A DNA stretch of 64,000 nt, from positions 434,001 through 498,000 of the forward strand of contig CALJKW010000055.1 of the NCBI GenBank assembly GCA_937980205.1, given 5' to 3'. Source of the stretch: an uncultured Myxococcales bacterium. Its GTDB lineage: Bacteria > Myxococcota > Myxococcia > Myxococcales > Myxococcaceae. Position 1 is the stretch's first letter; every line of letters begins with the position of its first letter. This document shows positions 52,233 through 61,056 of the stretch, piece by piece. Under the pieces are notes generated by a model, which worked only from the letters and a program-made list of their open reading frames with translations, had not been told where the DNA came from and ran no database searches. The position numbers and the translations under genes were made by a program.

Positions 52233-53900
52233 GCTCGGAGGCGGCAGCAGCGGCGGCCGGTCCTTCCCCTCGACCACGCGCTGCAGCTCGATCTCCTGCA
52301 GGAGCAGCGAAGGCGCCACGGTCGACACCGGCACCATGCCGCTCTCGGCGCCGCAGAAGCCGTTGAACGTGCCGATCGTCTTCCCGCTCGCCATCACCTT
52401 GTTGATCGACGACAGCGGAGTCCCCACGATCTCCACGCCGCGCACCAGCGTCTCGCGGCCGTCGCGCACGTCGACGCGGTACACCATGCGCGGCACGCCC
52501 TTGAACGCCTGGTAGCCGAACGACGACGTGTTCGTGTTGCCGCCGGTGATGTCCTTGATGATGAGGCCGTAGGGCTTGCCCTGCTTCTTCGCCTCGGCGA
52601 TCAGCATGGCCTTGAGCTGCTTGTCGTCGACCTGCTTCTTCGACTCGACGATGAGGTTCGCCATGCGCGCGATCGGCTTGTGGTTCGACTGCGCGCGCGC
52701 GTGGCCGTTCGACTTCGAGAAGCCCTCGATCGGCTTGCGCGACAAGAGGAAGTTCTTCAGCACCCCGCCCTCGACGAGCGGCACGCGCTGCGCCTTCACG
52801 CCCTCTTCGTCGTACAGGTAGTAGCCGTTGAGCTGCTTGCCGGCGGCCTCGCGCACCGTCGGGTCGTCGTAGATGGAGATGAACGGCGGCAGCACGCCGC
52901 GCCCGACCTGGCCGCGGAACGTCTTCCCTTCGGCGTCGTTGCCCTGCCGCTCTCCCTCGAGGCGGTGGCCGATGGCCTCGTGAAACAGCACGCCGGCAGC
53001 GTCGGACTCGAGGATCGCCGGGCCGGTGTACGGGTCGATCGGCGGAGCGCTGCGCAGCGCGAGCAGCTCGTCGGAGAGCTTCTTCGCCGTGGCGCGGATC
53101 TCGTCGTCCGTCGGCAGCTGCTCTTCGGTGGGGGCGTACCAGTCGCGCGAATCGTCGAGCAGTTGCCCGTCCTCGGCGCGCGTCCAGAGCGAGAGGTGCA
53201 CCGCGTAGAGCGCCTCCTCGGTGACGATGCGGGTGCCTTCGGTGTTGACGAGGTAGCGGACCACCTTGTCGCCCGCGACGCGCACCTCGGAGTCGAGCAG
53301 CTGCGGCACCGCCCCGAACTGGCCGGAGATGTCGCGCGCGAGCTTGACCCACCGCTCCTGCGACCAGCGGAACGGGACGCGCGTGCCGAGATAGACGACC
53401 GGCTCTTCGCGCGTGAACGACGGCGGCCGCTTCGGATTGTCGACGGCGTAGACGTCTTCGCCCTTCTTCTTGAGGAAGTTGAAGAGCGCCGCCTTGTACT
53501 GCTGATCGCTGATGAGCCAGAGCGCGGTGCGCAGCGCCATCGCGTGCTCGTCGATCGGAGCGTTCTTGCGCGGGATGAAGCTGTTCCCCTTGAGCGAGAA
53601 CGTGAAGTCCATGTCGTCGTCGATGGAGCTGTCGAACGCGTAGTCGCCCACGCGCGCGTCCACGTAGATCTTCCGGTCGTGGTAGGCGTCGTCCTGGAAG
53701 AGGGCTCCGTAGCGGGCGGCCACCTCGCGCTGCTCGAAGTCCTTCACCTGGTACGAGAGGAAGTACGGCGGCGCGTTCTCTTTGAGCTTGAGCGCTTTGA
53801 AGTTGCGGTCGAGCTCGAGGACCATCGCGTCGAGGACATCCTGGCGGGGGTCGAGCGGAGGCTTCGCGGACAGCAGCACTGCGACGAGCACGGCGATCAT
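52221..53900 (-). CDS. Exported TldD/PmbA-family metallopeptidase
   Basis: 559 aa, with an N-terminal hydrophobic stretch (MIAVLVAVLLSA) that is likely a signal peptide; most TldD proteins are cytoplasmic, so this is an exported branch. Zinc site HEAIGHRLEGER (HExxxH) at about residue 310, and the family's C-terminal Cys-containing GFCGAESGMVPVS segment. The N-terminal 250 residues are less conserved. TldD/PmbA pairs process peptides; here no PmbA partner is adjacent. ATG overlaps the HAD phosphatase stop. Confidence 0.88.
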   Translation of the reverse strand: MIAVLVAVLLSAKPPLDPRQDVLDAMVLELDRNFKALKLKENAPPYFLSYQVKDFEQREVAARYGALFQDDAYHDRKIYVDARVGDYAFDSSIDDDMDFTFSLKGNSFIPRKNAPIDEHAMALRTALWLISDQQYKAALFNFLKKKGEDVYAVDNPKRPPSFTREEPVVYLGTRVPFRWSQERWVKLARDISGQFGAVPQLLDSEVRVAGDKVVRYLVNTEGTRIVTEEALYAVHLSLWTRAEDGQLLDDSRDWYAPTEEQLPTDDEIRATAKKLSDELLALRSAPPIDPYTGPAILESDAAGVLFHEAIGHRLEGERQGNDAEGKTFRGQVGRGVLPPFISIYDDPTVREAAGKQLNGYYLYDEEGVKAQRVPLVEGGVLKNFLLSRKPIEGFSKSNGHARAQSNHKPIARMANLIVESKKQVDDKQLKAMLIAEAKKQGKPYGLIIKDITGGNTNTSSFGYQAFKGVPRMVYRVDVRDGRETLVRGVEIVGTPLSSINKVMASGKTIGTFNGFCGAESGMVPVSTVAPSLLLQEIELQRVVEGKDRPPLLPPPSSVR

Positions 53901-54556
53901 GGAGTCCCCCAGTCAACCACTTCCCACCCCTTCTTCTTCGCATGGCGCTGCAGGCGCGGGTCCGGATTTACGGCCACCGCCCGCCCCACCTGCTCGAGCA
54001 CGGGCAGGTCGGCGAACGAGTCGGTGAAGAACGAGCAGGCCGACAGCGCGACGCCGTGCGTGGCGGCCTCTGCGCGCGCGTGCGTCAGCTTGCCGGTGCC
54101 GAAGCAGATGGGCCCCACCGTGCGGCCGGTGTGGAAGCCGCCGGCGTCGACCTCGAGGTTGTTGCAGAGGATGCCGTCGAGCTTCAGCTCTTCCTTCACC
54201 AGCTCGGCCATGTAGTTCGACGAGGACGTGAGCAGCACCAGGCGGTCGCTCTGGTCGCGGGCGCGCTCGAGCTCCTTCATGGCTCCGGGGCGGAACAGCG
54301 GGCGCACCTGGCGGACGTAGAAGCTCTCGGTGCGGCCGCGGATGTCGGCGGCGCGGGTGCCGGCGAGCGCGGCGATGGCGCGGCCGACGGCCTCTTCGAC
54401 CGAGGCGAACCCGAGCTCGTAGCGGACGAGCCAGGCGCCGGCGCGCAGGGCCTGCCCCTTGGTGATGTGCCCCAAGGCGACCTCGCGGCGAATCCACATG
54501 CGCGCGGAGTTCACCGCGATGAGCGTCTGATCCAGATCGAAGAACGCAATGCGCAT
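53897..54556 (-). CDS. HAD-superfamily phosphatase (SerB-like, subclass IB)
   Basis: 219 aa. Motif I FFDLDQTLI with the nucleophile Asp and acid/base Asp, motif II LLTSSSNYMAEL (Ser), motif III Lys in FGTGKLTHA, and motif IV TDSFADLPVL. The helical cap between residues 20 and 85 is of the C1 type found in phosphoserine phosphatase-like proteins of the HAD-IB group. Substrate not determined. Translationally coupled to the TldD-like gene by an ATGA overlap. Confidence 0.85.
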   Translation of the reverse strand: MRIAFFDLDQTLIAVNSARMWIRREVALGHITKGQALRAGAWLVRYELGFASVEEAVGRAIAALAGTRAADIRGRTESFYVRQVRPLFRPGAMKELERARDQSDRLVLLTSSSNYMAELVKEELKLDGILCNNLEVDAGGFHTGRTVGPICFGTGKLTHARAEAATHGVALSACSFFTDSFADLPVLEQVGRAVAVNPDPRLQRHAKKKGWEVVDWGTP

Positions 54557-54628
54557 TTGAAGCCGAAACCGGGACGGTGATAGTCCATAACGCGTCCAAA
54601 GGGGCCGTCGGCAGGGACTGTTGAGACC

Positions 54629-55558
54629 GTGAAACAGCTCATCCTCTTTGTGACCCTCCTGGTGCTGGTGGCCATGGGCGCGTGCAGCTCGCCGTCGCCC
54701 CGTTGCCTCAAGTCCAACTGCAACGGCTGCTGCGACGTCAACGGCATGTGCCAGACCGGCAACGAGAAGTTCGCGTGCGGCGTGGGCGCGAACGAGTGCA
54801 CGTCGTGCGCTCCGAACGAGTCGTGCACGAGCGGCATGTGCGTGGCGGGCGACGGCGGCATCAGCGGCACGGGCGGCGGCAGCGGCGGCGCCGGCGGCTC
54901 GAGCGGCTGCAACCCGAGCAACTGCCAGGGCTGCTGCGACACGACCGGCACCTGCCGCGGCGGCAACACCAACGCGCTGTGCGGCAGCCGCGGCGGCGCG
55001 TGCTCGATGTGCCCGATGGGCCAGTCGTGCACGTTCTCGGACGCCGGCACGTTCTCGTGTCAGGACTTCGTCTGCACCGGGTGCACGTCGACCACGGGCA
55101 ACTGCCTCGCGGGGACGACCCAGGGCGCGTGCGGAAACGACGGCGGCATGTGCCGCGCCTGCCTGTCGGGCCAGAGCTGCGTCATGGGCGTCTGCCAGAC
55201 CTCGGCCACGTGCAGCAGCGCGAGCTGCTCGGGCTGCTGTGATGGGAACCTGTGCGTCGAGCCCCCCACCACGATGCGGTGCGGGCGCATGGGCGCCGCG
55301 TGCTCGGCGTGCACGGGGACGCAGGTCTGCAACGCCGGCGTCTGTGGAGTCAGCGGCACCGGCGGCGGCGGCGCGGGCACCGGCGGCGGGTCGGCGAGCT
55401 CGGGCTGCGGTGCACAGACGTGCGCCAACGGCTGCTGCGACCCCCTGTTCGACACGTGCCAGGCCGGGACGAGCAACACGCTCTGCGGCAATGGCGGATC
55501 GACGTGCATCCCGTGCTTGTTCGGCCTGTCCTGTAAGAACAAGGCCTGCGCGTTCTGA
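54629..55558 (+). CDS. Cys-rich repeat lipoprotein
   Basis: 309 aa from GTG at 54629. Lipobox VAMGAC. The mature part has about 40 Cys arranged in four or five repeats of the form C-x3-C-x-G-C-C-D-x(2-4)-C then C-G-x(5-6)-C-x2-C (SNCNGCCDVNGMC, SNCQGCCDTTGTC, ASCSGCCDGNLC, QTCANGCCDPLFDTC), separated by Gly/Ser linkers. The repeat spacing suggests disulfide-knotted or metal-binding modules outside the cell. No enzyme motif. Confidence 0.8.
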   Translation: MKQLILFVTLLVLVAMGACSSPSPRCLKSNCNGCCDVNGMCQTGNEKFACGVGANECTSCAPNESCTSGMCVAGDGGISGTGGGSGGAGGSSGCNPSNCQGCCDTTGTCRGGNTNALCGSRGGACSMCPMGQSCTFSDAGTFSCQDFVCTGCTSTTGNCLAGTTQGACGNDGGMCRACLSGQSCVMGVCQTSATCSSASCSGCCDGNLCVEPPTTMRCGRMGAACSACTGTQVCNAGVCGVSGTGGGGAGTGGGSASSGCGAQTCANGCCDPLFDTCQAGTSNTLCGNGGSTCIPCLFGLSCKNKACAF

Positions 55559-55562
55559 CGCG

Positions 55563-55680
55563 ACCGCGAACTGCCAGTTAGCAGGGCAAGGGCAAGGGCA
55601 GGTTCAAGGCGGCCGGGGAAAGGGCCACGGGCAAGGCTCTGGGAATGGCCAAGGCCTCGGCCCCGCGGGAAAGGAGCTCG
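55563..55680. repeat. Interspersed repeat family B, partial copy
   Basis: CGCGAACTGCCAGTTAGCAG leads into GGGCAAGGGCAAGGGCAGG and TTCAAGG, matching the arms of the complete palindromic copy at 63191-63371 (GTTAGCAGGGCGAGGGCACG). Only one arm plus degenerate purine-rich DNA is present. Lies in the 311-bp gap after the Cys-rich lipoprotein gene. Confidence 0.65.
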
Positions 55681-55683
55681 CGC

Positions 55684-55827
55684 TCAGCGCGCTCGCGCGT
55701 ACGTCCACACGGCCGCGCCGGACGACGATGACGACGCCTGCGGCTGCTGCGCCGGCTTCGTCTTGTCCGTCGCCCGCTGGTCCGTCATGTAGAAGTACGT
55801 CGCATCCGTCGGCGCCATGTAGCGCAC
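55684..55827 (-). CDS. Possible small protein (44-47 aa)
   Basis: A short frame from GTG 55827 or ATG 55818 to TGA at 55684, encoding MAPTDATYFYMTDQRATDK followed by Pro/Gln/Ser-rich sequence and AVWTYARAR. Nearly every codon ends in G or C, as in confirmed genes here, and it sits in an otherwise empty gap. No strong Shine-Dalgarno and no known family. Confidence 0.4.
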   Translation of the reverse strand: MRYMAPTDATYFYMTDQRATDKTKPAQQPQASSSSSGAAVWTYARAR

Positions 55828-55869
55828 TCTGATCTCATTCGATCGAGGCGCAAGTTTTCTGCCGGCGAC

Positions 55870-57192
55870 TCAGTAGATGCAGAGCTTGTCGATCTTCAGC
55901 TCGCGGTCGTCGCGACGGCGCTTGCAGTCGGCGCCGAAGTGAATCCGCAGCGTCGGCCGCTCGGCGGTCGGCTCGTCGAACGTGAGGCCGCCGTTGTCGA
56001 CGGTGCACAGCTTCGGAGACCCGTCACTGCGCACGATGGTGAGCTGCAGCACGCCGGGATCTGGAACACCGGTGAGCTCGAGGCTCTGCGACACGCCCGC
56101 GAGGTTCGCGATGTCGATGAGCGTCTGCCGGTACGAGCTCTTGCAGATGGAGTCGAGGTTCGACAGATCCGAGTAGAACAGCTCGGCCATCTGGCGGTGG
56201 CGGTAGCCCGGCTGAATCGACGTCGGGCAGTCGACGTTCCGAACCTGCATCGTCTGACCGCCGTCTTCATTCGTCGCGGCACCACCATCGGCGAGAAACA
56301 CAGGAACGAGGATGCCCATCGCCGGTTTCGTTGCGGTGGTCCCGACCGGCCCGATGACGGTGTAGATGATCTCCTTGCGGCTGCCGTCGGAGTTCTTCAA
56401 CCCCGCGAGCACGTCGAAGTACTCCTGCACCGGGGTGAGCAGATTCGACTGCTCGGTGCAGTAGTCAATCTCGGGCCGGTTGCCGATAGTGACCCGCGAC
56501 GGTCGGACGAACTTCTCGCTGCAATCGTCCTCGTCGGTCAGAGTGACGACGAGGAGCCGGGCTCCGTCGCGAAGGAACCCGCCATTGCCGCCCTGCGCGA
56601 GCGGCGTCCCCTGCCAGTCGAACAGCGCCAGCCGCAGAGCCTCAAACGGCGTCTCTTGCCCGCTTCCTGCCGTTCCCTGCTGAACGAGCCGCGCGAACTT
56701 CGCCACGAACTCTGGATCGTCGGCGGTAATGACCCGCTCACTACCTGTTCCGTAGAGGACGCCCCCTCCGTCCGGATTGGGATCCGGTACCGGCTGCAGC
56801 TTGCCGGACTGCGTGCAGTAGATGCGCCTTGTGTCGCAATCCGCGAAGAAGGGCGGGAAGCTCTCCGTCTTTGTGTGCTGATACACGCTGGTCGTGATGA
56901 CGCCGACGCGAAGGTCCTGCTCCACGCCACCCGCGACACGGAGCTCCGACACGAAGGACGTCAGCTCAGCCGCGACGGCCTCCTGCTCCTCTTTCATGGA
57001 GCCCGAGTTGTCGATGACGAACAAGATGTCCAACGGAGACGGAGCGATCGCCGGCATCATCTCGTCGCAGCTCTTGGGCAGGGTCGACCCTGGCTGTTCG
57101 GTCGGGGGCCGGAGTCCCAAGCACCCGTTACACGCCGTACACATCACCCAAGCCCCCAGCCCCACCATGACGATTCGAAGGTCTTTGAGCAT
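55870..57192 (-). CDS. VWA-domain lipoprotein
   Basis: 440 aa. ATG at 57192 gives a signal sequence (IVMVGLGAWVMCTAC) with a possible lipobox; upstream in-frame starts would place charged residues before it. Residues about 55-340 are a von Willebrand A domain with intact MIDAS motif DNSGSM and TDEDD later; several Cys pairs suggest disulfides. Expected to bind metal and a partner protein outside the cytoplasm. No neighbouring MoxR gene. Divergent from lon with 147 bp between starts. Confidence 0.85.
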   Translation of the reverse strand: MLKDLRIVMVGLGAWVMCTACNGCLGLRPPTEQPGSTLPKSCDEMMPAIAPSPLDILFVIDNSGSMKEEQEAVAAELTSFVSELRVAGGVEQDLRVGVITTSVYQHTKTESFPPFFADCDTRRIYCTQSGKLQPVPDPNPDGGGVLYGTGSERVITADDPEFVAKFARLVQQGTAGSGQETPFEALRLALFDWQGTPLAQGGNGGFLRDGARLLVVTLTDEDDCSEKFVRPSRVTIGNRPEIDYCTEQSNLLTPVQEYFDVLAGLKNSDGSRKEIIYTVIGPVGTTATKPAMGILVPVFLADGGAATNEDGGQTMQVRNVDCPTSIQPGYRHRQMAELFYSDLSNLDSICKSSYRQTLIDIANLAGVSQSLELTGVPDPGVLQLTIVRSDGSPKLCTVDNGGLTFDEPTAERPTLRIHFGADCKRRRDDRELKIDKLCIY

Positions 57193-57339
57193 GACGGAAG
57201 TTACCGATTCTCCTTCGGCCGGGGAGGATTCTGCCCGAAGCTTCGGCCTACGTCGAAAAGACATCTGCCTACCCTTGCCGCTCCTCAACTCGTTGCTACC
57301 TTAGCTCCTCAGTCTCCTCACCCCCGGAAAGAAGACCTC

Positions 57340-59787
57340 ATGTCCGACGAAAAGAAGAAGGGTTCTTCCGCACAGCCGATGGCCGCCCCGATGAGCCCTC
57401 CCGGGCTCATCAACAAGGAGGACATCCCGCAGGTGCTGCCGATCCTGCCCCTGCGCAACAGCGTCTTCTTCCCGGGCGGCGTGCTCCCGCTCGCCGTCGG
57501 CCGGCAGAAGACCATCGCGCTCATCAAAGACGCCGTCCGTGACGACCAGGTCATCGGCGTCGTCACCCAGCGCAAGGCGGAAGAGGAAGACCCCGGCGCC
57601 GCCGACCTCTACGCGATGGGCACCGTCGCCCGCATCGTGAAGCTGCTCAAGATGGGCGAGGACAACTACTCGCTCGTCGTCCAGGGCCTCGCCCGCTTCC
57701 GCGTGCTCGATCTCGTGCAGGAGTCGCCGTACCTCAAGGCCCGCGTCGAGGCCGTCGAGGACCGCACGGCCGCCGAGAACGTCGAGGTCGAAGCCCTCGG
57801 CATCAACCTGAAGAAGCTGGCCCGCGAGGTCATCGAGCTGATGCCCGAGCTGCCCGCCGCGGCCACCGAGCTCGTCGAGAGCATCACGCACCCCGGCCAC
57901 CTCGCCGACCTCATCGCGGCGAACGTCGACGTGCCCATCGAGGAGAAGCAGGCCGTCCTCGAGACCGTCGATCTCAAGGCGCGCATGAAGCTCGTGCTCG
58001 AGCTGCTCAACCGCAAGCGCGAGATCCTGAAGCTCTCGAACAAGATCGACTCCGCCGTGAAGGGCGAGATGTCGAAGACCCAGCGCGAGTACTACCTGCG
58101 CCAGCAGCTCAAGGCGATCAAGGAAGAGCTCGGCGAGATGGGCGAAGAGGAAGAGGAGCTCGACGAGCTCGCCGAGCGCCTCAAGAAGGCGGGGCTGCCG
58201 GCCGAGGTCGAGAAGGTCGCCAACAAAGAGCTCAACCGCCTCAAGACGATTCCCGCCGCGAGCTCGGAGTACACGGTCGCCCGCACGTACCTCGACTGGA
58301 TCGCGGACCTGCCGTGGTCGAAGCAGAGCGAGGACAACCTCGACATCGAGAACGCGCGCAAGCAGCTCGACAGCGACCACTACGGCATCCAGAAGGTGAA
58401 GAAGCGCATCCTCGAGTACCTCGCGGTGCGGAAGCTGAAGAACGACATGAAGGGCCCGATCCTCTGCCTGGTGGGGCCGCCGGGCGTCGGTAAGACGTCG
58501 CTCGGTCAGTCGATCGCGAAGGCCGTCAACCGCAAGTTCGTGCGCCTGTCGCTCGGCGGCGTGCGCGACGAAGCCGAGATCCGCGGGCACCGCCGCACGT
58601 ACGTCGGCGCCCTGCCCGGCCGCTTCATCCAGTCGATGAAGAAGGCCGGCATGCGGAACCCGGTCATGATGCTCGACGAGATCGACAAGCTCGGCGCCGA
58701 CTTCAGGGGCGACCCGTCGGCCGCGCTGCTCGAGGTCCTCGACCCGGAGCAGAACAACACGTTCGCGGACCACTACCTCGACGTGCCGTTCGATCTGTCG
58801 AAGGTCATGTTCATCGCGACCGCGAACCAGCTCGACCCGATCCCCGGGCCGCTGCGTGACCGCATGGAGATCATCGAGCTCTCCGGCTACACGTTCGACG
58901 AGAAGACGGCGATCGCGCGCCAGCACCTCATCAACAAGCAGATCAAGGAGCACGGCCTGCAGCCGGACGCGCTCGAGATCAACGACGAGGCGCTCGGTGA
59001 GCTCATCACCGCCTACACGCGTGAGGCCGGCGTCCGCTCGCTCGAGCGTCGCGTCGCCGACGTCTGCCGCGCCGTCGCGGTGCAGGTCGCGGCCGGCAAC
59101 ACGGCGAAGGTCGTCGTCGACAAGGCGAAGCTGCACGAGATCCTCGGGCCGCAGCGCATCGAGTCCGAGGTCGCCGAGCGCACCTCGCTCACCGGCGTGG
59201 TCACCGGTCTCGCGTGGACTCCGTACGGCGGCGACATCCTCTTCCTCGAAGCCACGAAGATGCCCGGCAAGGGCTCGCTCAACCTGACCGGCCAGCTCGG
59301 CGATCAGATGAAGGAGTCCATCCACGCCGCGATGAGCTACCTGCGGTCGAACGCCGAGCGCATGGGGCTGCCCGGTCACTTCACCGAGAAGCTCGACTTC
59401 CACGTGCACGTGCCGGGTCCGTACGGCAAGGACGGCCCGTCGGCCGGCGTCGGCATGCTGACCGCGCTCGTGTCGCTGATGACCGGCATCAAGGTCCGCT
59501 CCGACACGGCGATGACCGGTGAGGTCTCGCTGCGCGGCGTCGTGATGCCCGTCGGCGGCATCAAGGAGAAGGTCCTCGCGGCTCACCGCGCCGGCATCAA
59601 GCGCATCATCATGCCGGAGAAGAACAAGAAGGACCTGCACGACGTCCCCGAGCAGGCGAAGAAGGAGATCGAGTTCCACTTCGTCTCGCGCATGGACAAC
59701 GTCCTCGACCTCGCGCTCGAGTCCACGCCGTGGAAGACGGCGCCGGCTCCCGCTCCCGAGGAGCCGAAGGCCGAGATCAGGGCCTGA
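57340..59787 (+). CDS. lon: ATP-dependent Lon protease
   Basis: 815 aa. Substrate-binding LON domain (about residues 28-225; LPILPLRNSVFFPGG), a coiled-coil helical part, AAA+ domain with Walker A GPPGVGKTS and Walker B MLDEIDK, arginine-finger region, and C-terminal protease with Ser701 (DGPSAGVGM) and Lys744 (GGIKEKVLAAHRAG), the expected 43 residues apart. Degrades misfolded and regulatory proteins in the cytoplasm. Myxococcus has two Lon types (LonV and LonD/BsgA); which one this matches cannot be decided here. ATG at 57340 follows GGAAAG by 10 nt. Confidence 0.97.
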   Translation: MSDEKKKGSSAQPMAAPMSPPGLINKEDIPQVLPILPLRNSVFFPGGVLPLAVGRQKTIALIKDAVRDDQVIGVVTQRKAEEEDPGAADLYAMGTVARIVKLLKMGEDNYSLVVQGLARFRVLDLVQESPYLKARVEAVEDRTAAENVEVEALGINLKKLAREVIELMPELPAAATELVESITHPGHLADLIAANVDVPIEEKQAVLETVDLKARMKLVLELLNRKREILKLSNKIDSAVKGEMSKTQREYYLRQQLKAIKEELGEMGEEEEELDELAERLKKAGLPAEVEKVANKELNRLKTIPAASSEYTVARTYLDWIADLPWSKQSEDNLDIENARKQLDSDHYGIQKVKKRILEYLAVRKLKNDMKGPILCLVGPPGVGKTSLGQSIAKAVNRKFVRLSLGGVRDEAEIRGHRRTYVGALPGRFIQSMKKAGMRNPVMMLDEIDKLGADFRGDPSAALLEVLDPEQNNTFADHYLDVPFDLSKVMFIATANQLDPIPGPLRDRMEIIELSGYTFDEKTAIARQHLINKQIKEHGLQPDALEINDEALGELITAYTREAGVRSLERRVADVCRAVAVQVAAGNTAKVVVDKAKLHEILGPQRIESEVAERTSLTGVVTGLAWTPYGGDILFLEATKMPGKGSLNLTGQLGDQMKESIHAAMSYLRSNAERMGLPGHFTEKLDFHVHVPGPYGKDGPSAGVGMLTALVSLMTGIKVRSDTAMTGEVSLRGVVMPVGGIKEKVLAAHRAGIKRIIMPEKNKKDLHDVPEQAKKEIEFHFVSRMDNVLDLALESTPWKTAPAPAPEEPKAEIRA

Positions 59788-59809
59788 GAGCCGGTTCGCT
59801 TTGAAGTCG

Positions 59810-59850
59810 CGGCCGCGGTGACCTTCACGGTTGCCGCGGCCGTTTCATTT
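59810..59850 (+). terminator. Intrinsic terminator after lon
   Basis: CGGCCGCGG (59810-59818) and CCGCGGCCG (59834-59842) form a perfect 9-bp GC stem, with further pairing possible inside the loop, followed by TTTCATTT. It lies 22 bp after the lon stop and may also stop transcription of the convergent epimerase gene. Confidence 0.8.
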
Positions 59851-59864
59851 GGGGCCAGGCGGGC

Positions 59865-60806
59865 TCAGACCACGGTGCGGAAGTACGCGATGGTCCGCTT
59901 GAGGCCCTCTTCGAGGCTGACCTTCGGCTCCCAGCCGAGCAGCTGCTTCGCGCGGGTGATGTCGGGCTTGCGCTGCTTCGGGTCATCCTTCGGCAGGGGC
60001 TTGAACGCGATCTTCCCGCCGCCGCCGGCCGCGGCGCGCACGGCCTCGGCGAACTCGAGCATCGTCATCTCGCGCGGGTTGCCGATGTTCACCGGGTCCG
60101 TCACGTCGGACAGCATCAGCCGCACGATGCCGTCGACCTCGTCGTCGACGTAGCAGAACGAGCGCGTCTGCTTGCCGTCGCCGAAGACGGTGAAGTCCTG
60201 CCCTTTGAGGGCCTGCGACACGAACGCGGGCACCACGCGGCCGTCGTCGAGCTGCATGCGCGGCCCGTACGTGTTGAAGATGCGGACCATGCGCGTCTGC
60301 ACGCCGAGGCGGTCACGGTACGCGGTGACGAGGGCCTCTCCGTAGCGCTTCGCCTCGTCGTACACCGCGCGCGGGCCGATGCTGTTCACGTTGCCCAGGT
60401 ACGTCTCGGGCTGCGGCGAGATGTTCGGGTCGCCGTAGATCTCGGACGTCGACGCCTGCAGCATGCGCGCGTTCTTCGCGCGGGCGAGCTCCAGCGCGTT
60501 CTGGGTGCCGATCGACCCGACCCGCATGGTCTCGAGCCACAGCCGGTCGTAGTGAATCGGCGAGGCCGGCGAGGCCATGTTGAAGATGTAGTCGACGGGC
60601 CCATCGATTTTGATCGGCTCGCAGATGTCGTGCATCAGAAAGCCGATGCGCGTGTCGGCGAGGTTCTTCTTCGACCCGGTCGAGAGGTTGTCGACCGCGA
60701 GCACGGAGGCGGCTCCGTCGGCGAGGCAGCGCTCGCACAGGTGCGAGCCCAGGAAGCCCGCGCCCCCCAGGACGACGACGTGTTTGCCCTTCATCGATGC
60801 AGCCAT
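59865..60806 (-). CDS. UDP-glucuronate decarboxylase-like SDR epimerase
   Basis: 313 aa. Extended short-chain dehydrogenase fold: GGAGFLGSHLCERCL NAD site (residues 13-27), catalytic Ser/Thr in QASTSEIYGDP, and Y-x3-K in YDEAKRYGE. The YDEAKRYGE, RVVPAFVSQAL and TRSFCYVDDEVDGI pattern matches UDP-xylose synthase (UXS) rather than GalE. It would make UDP-xylose for envelope polysaccharide. ATG at 60806 or 60794. Downstream of the ribbon-helix-helix gene, 28 bp apart, same strand. Confidence 0.9.
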   Translation of the reverse strand: MAASMKGKHVVVLGGAGFLGSHLCERCLADGAASVLAVDNLSTGSKKNLADTRIGFLMHDICEPIKIDGPVDYIFNMASPASPIHYDRLWLETMRVGSIGTQNALELARAKNARMLQASTSEIYGDPNISPQPETYLGNVNSIGPRAVYDEAKRYGEALVTAYRDRLGVQTRMVRIFNTYGPRMQLDDGRVVPAFVSQALKGQDFTVFGDGKQTRSFCYVDDEVDGIVRLMLSDVTDPVNIGNPREMTMLEFAEAVRAAAGGGGKIAFKPLPKDDPKQRKPDITRAKQLLGWEPKVSLEEGLKRTIAYFRTVV

Positions 60807-60834
60807 GGCTGGCGGCTATAGCGCCCGGCGACGG

Positions 60835-61014
60835 CTAGATCTCGTCGAAAGTCGCCTGACCAGGCAGAACGTTCTTGTACTTCTCGAGCACCAGATCGAT
60901 GCCCTGGCGGATGTACTCGGCCACCGGAACCTTGGTCTTCTGGTTCAGAAGCTTGAGCATCTCGTTCTGCTCTGGCGTGATGTAGATCGTCGTGGAGATC
61001 TTCTTGCGCGCCAT
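60835..61014 (-). CDS. Ribbon-helix-helix DNA-binding protein
   Basis: 59 aa. One RHH domain: beta strand MARKKISTTIYITPEQNEM, then helices KLLNQKTKVPVAEYIRQGI and DLVLEKYKNV, and a short tail FDEI. Basic residues at the start of the strand and polar side chains in ISTTIYIT are those that enter the DNA major groove in CopG/Arc-type proteins. No toxin gene is adjacent, which speaks against a toxin-antitoxin pair; autoregulation or control of the downstream epimerase gene is possible. Divergent from a lipoprotein gene with 42 bp between starts. Confidence 0.88.
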   Translation of the reverse strand: MARKKISTTIYITPEQNEMLKLLNQKTKVPVAEYIRQGIDLVLEKYKNVLPGQATFDEI

Positions 61015-61056
61015 GAACGTATGTGACGGTATGTCGACCTACTTGGAGGGTCAAAA

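Noticed and set aside
60835..61014. Antitoxin of a toxin-antitoxin pair
   Set aside because: No small toxin-like frame follows; the next gene is an epimerase.
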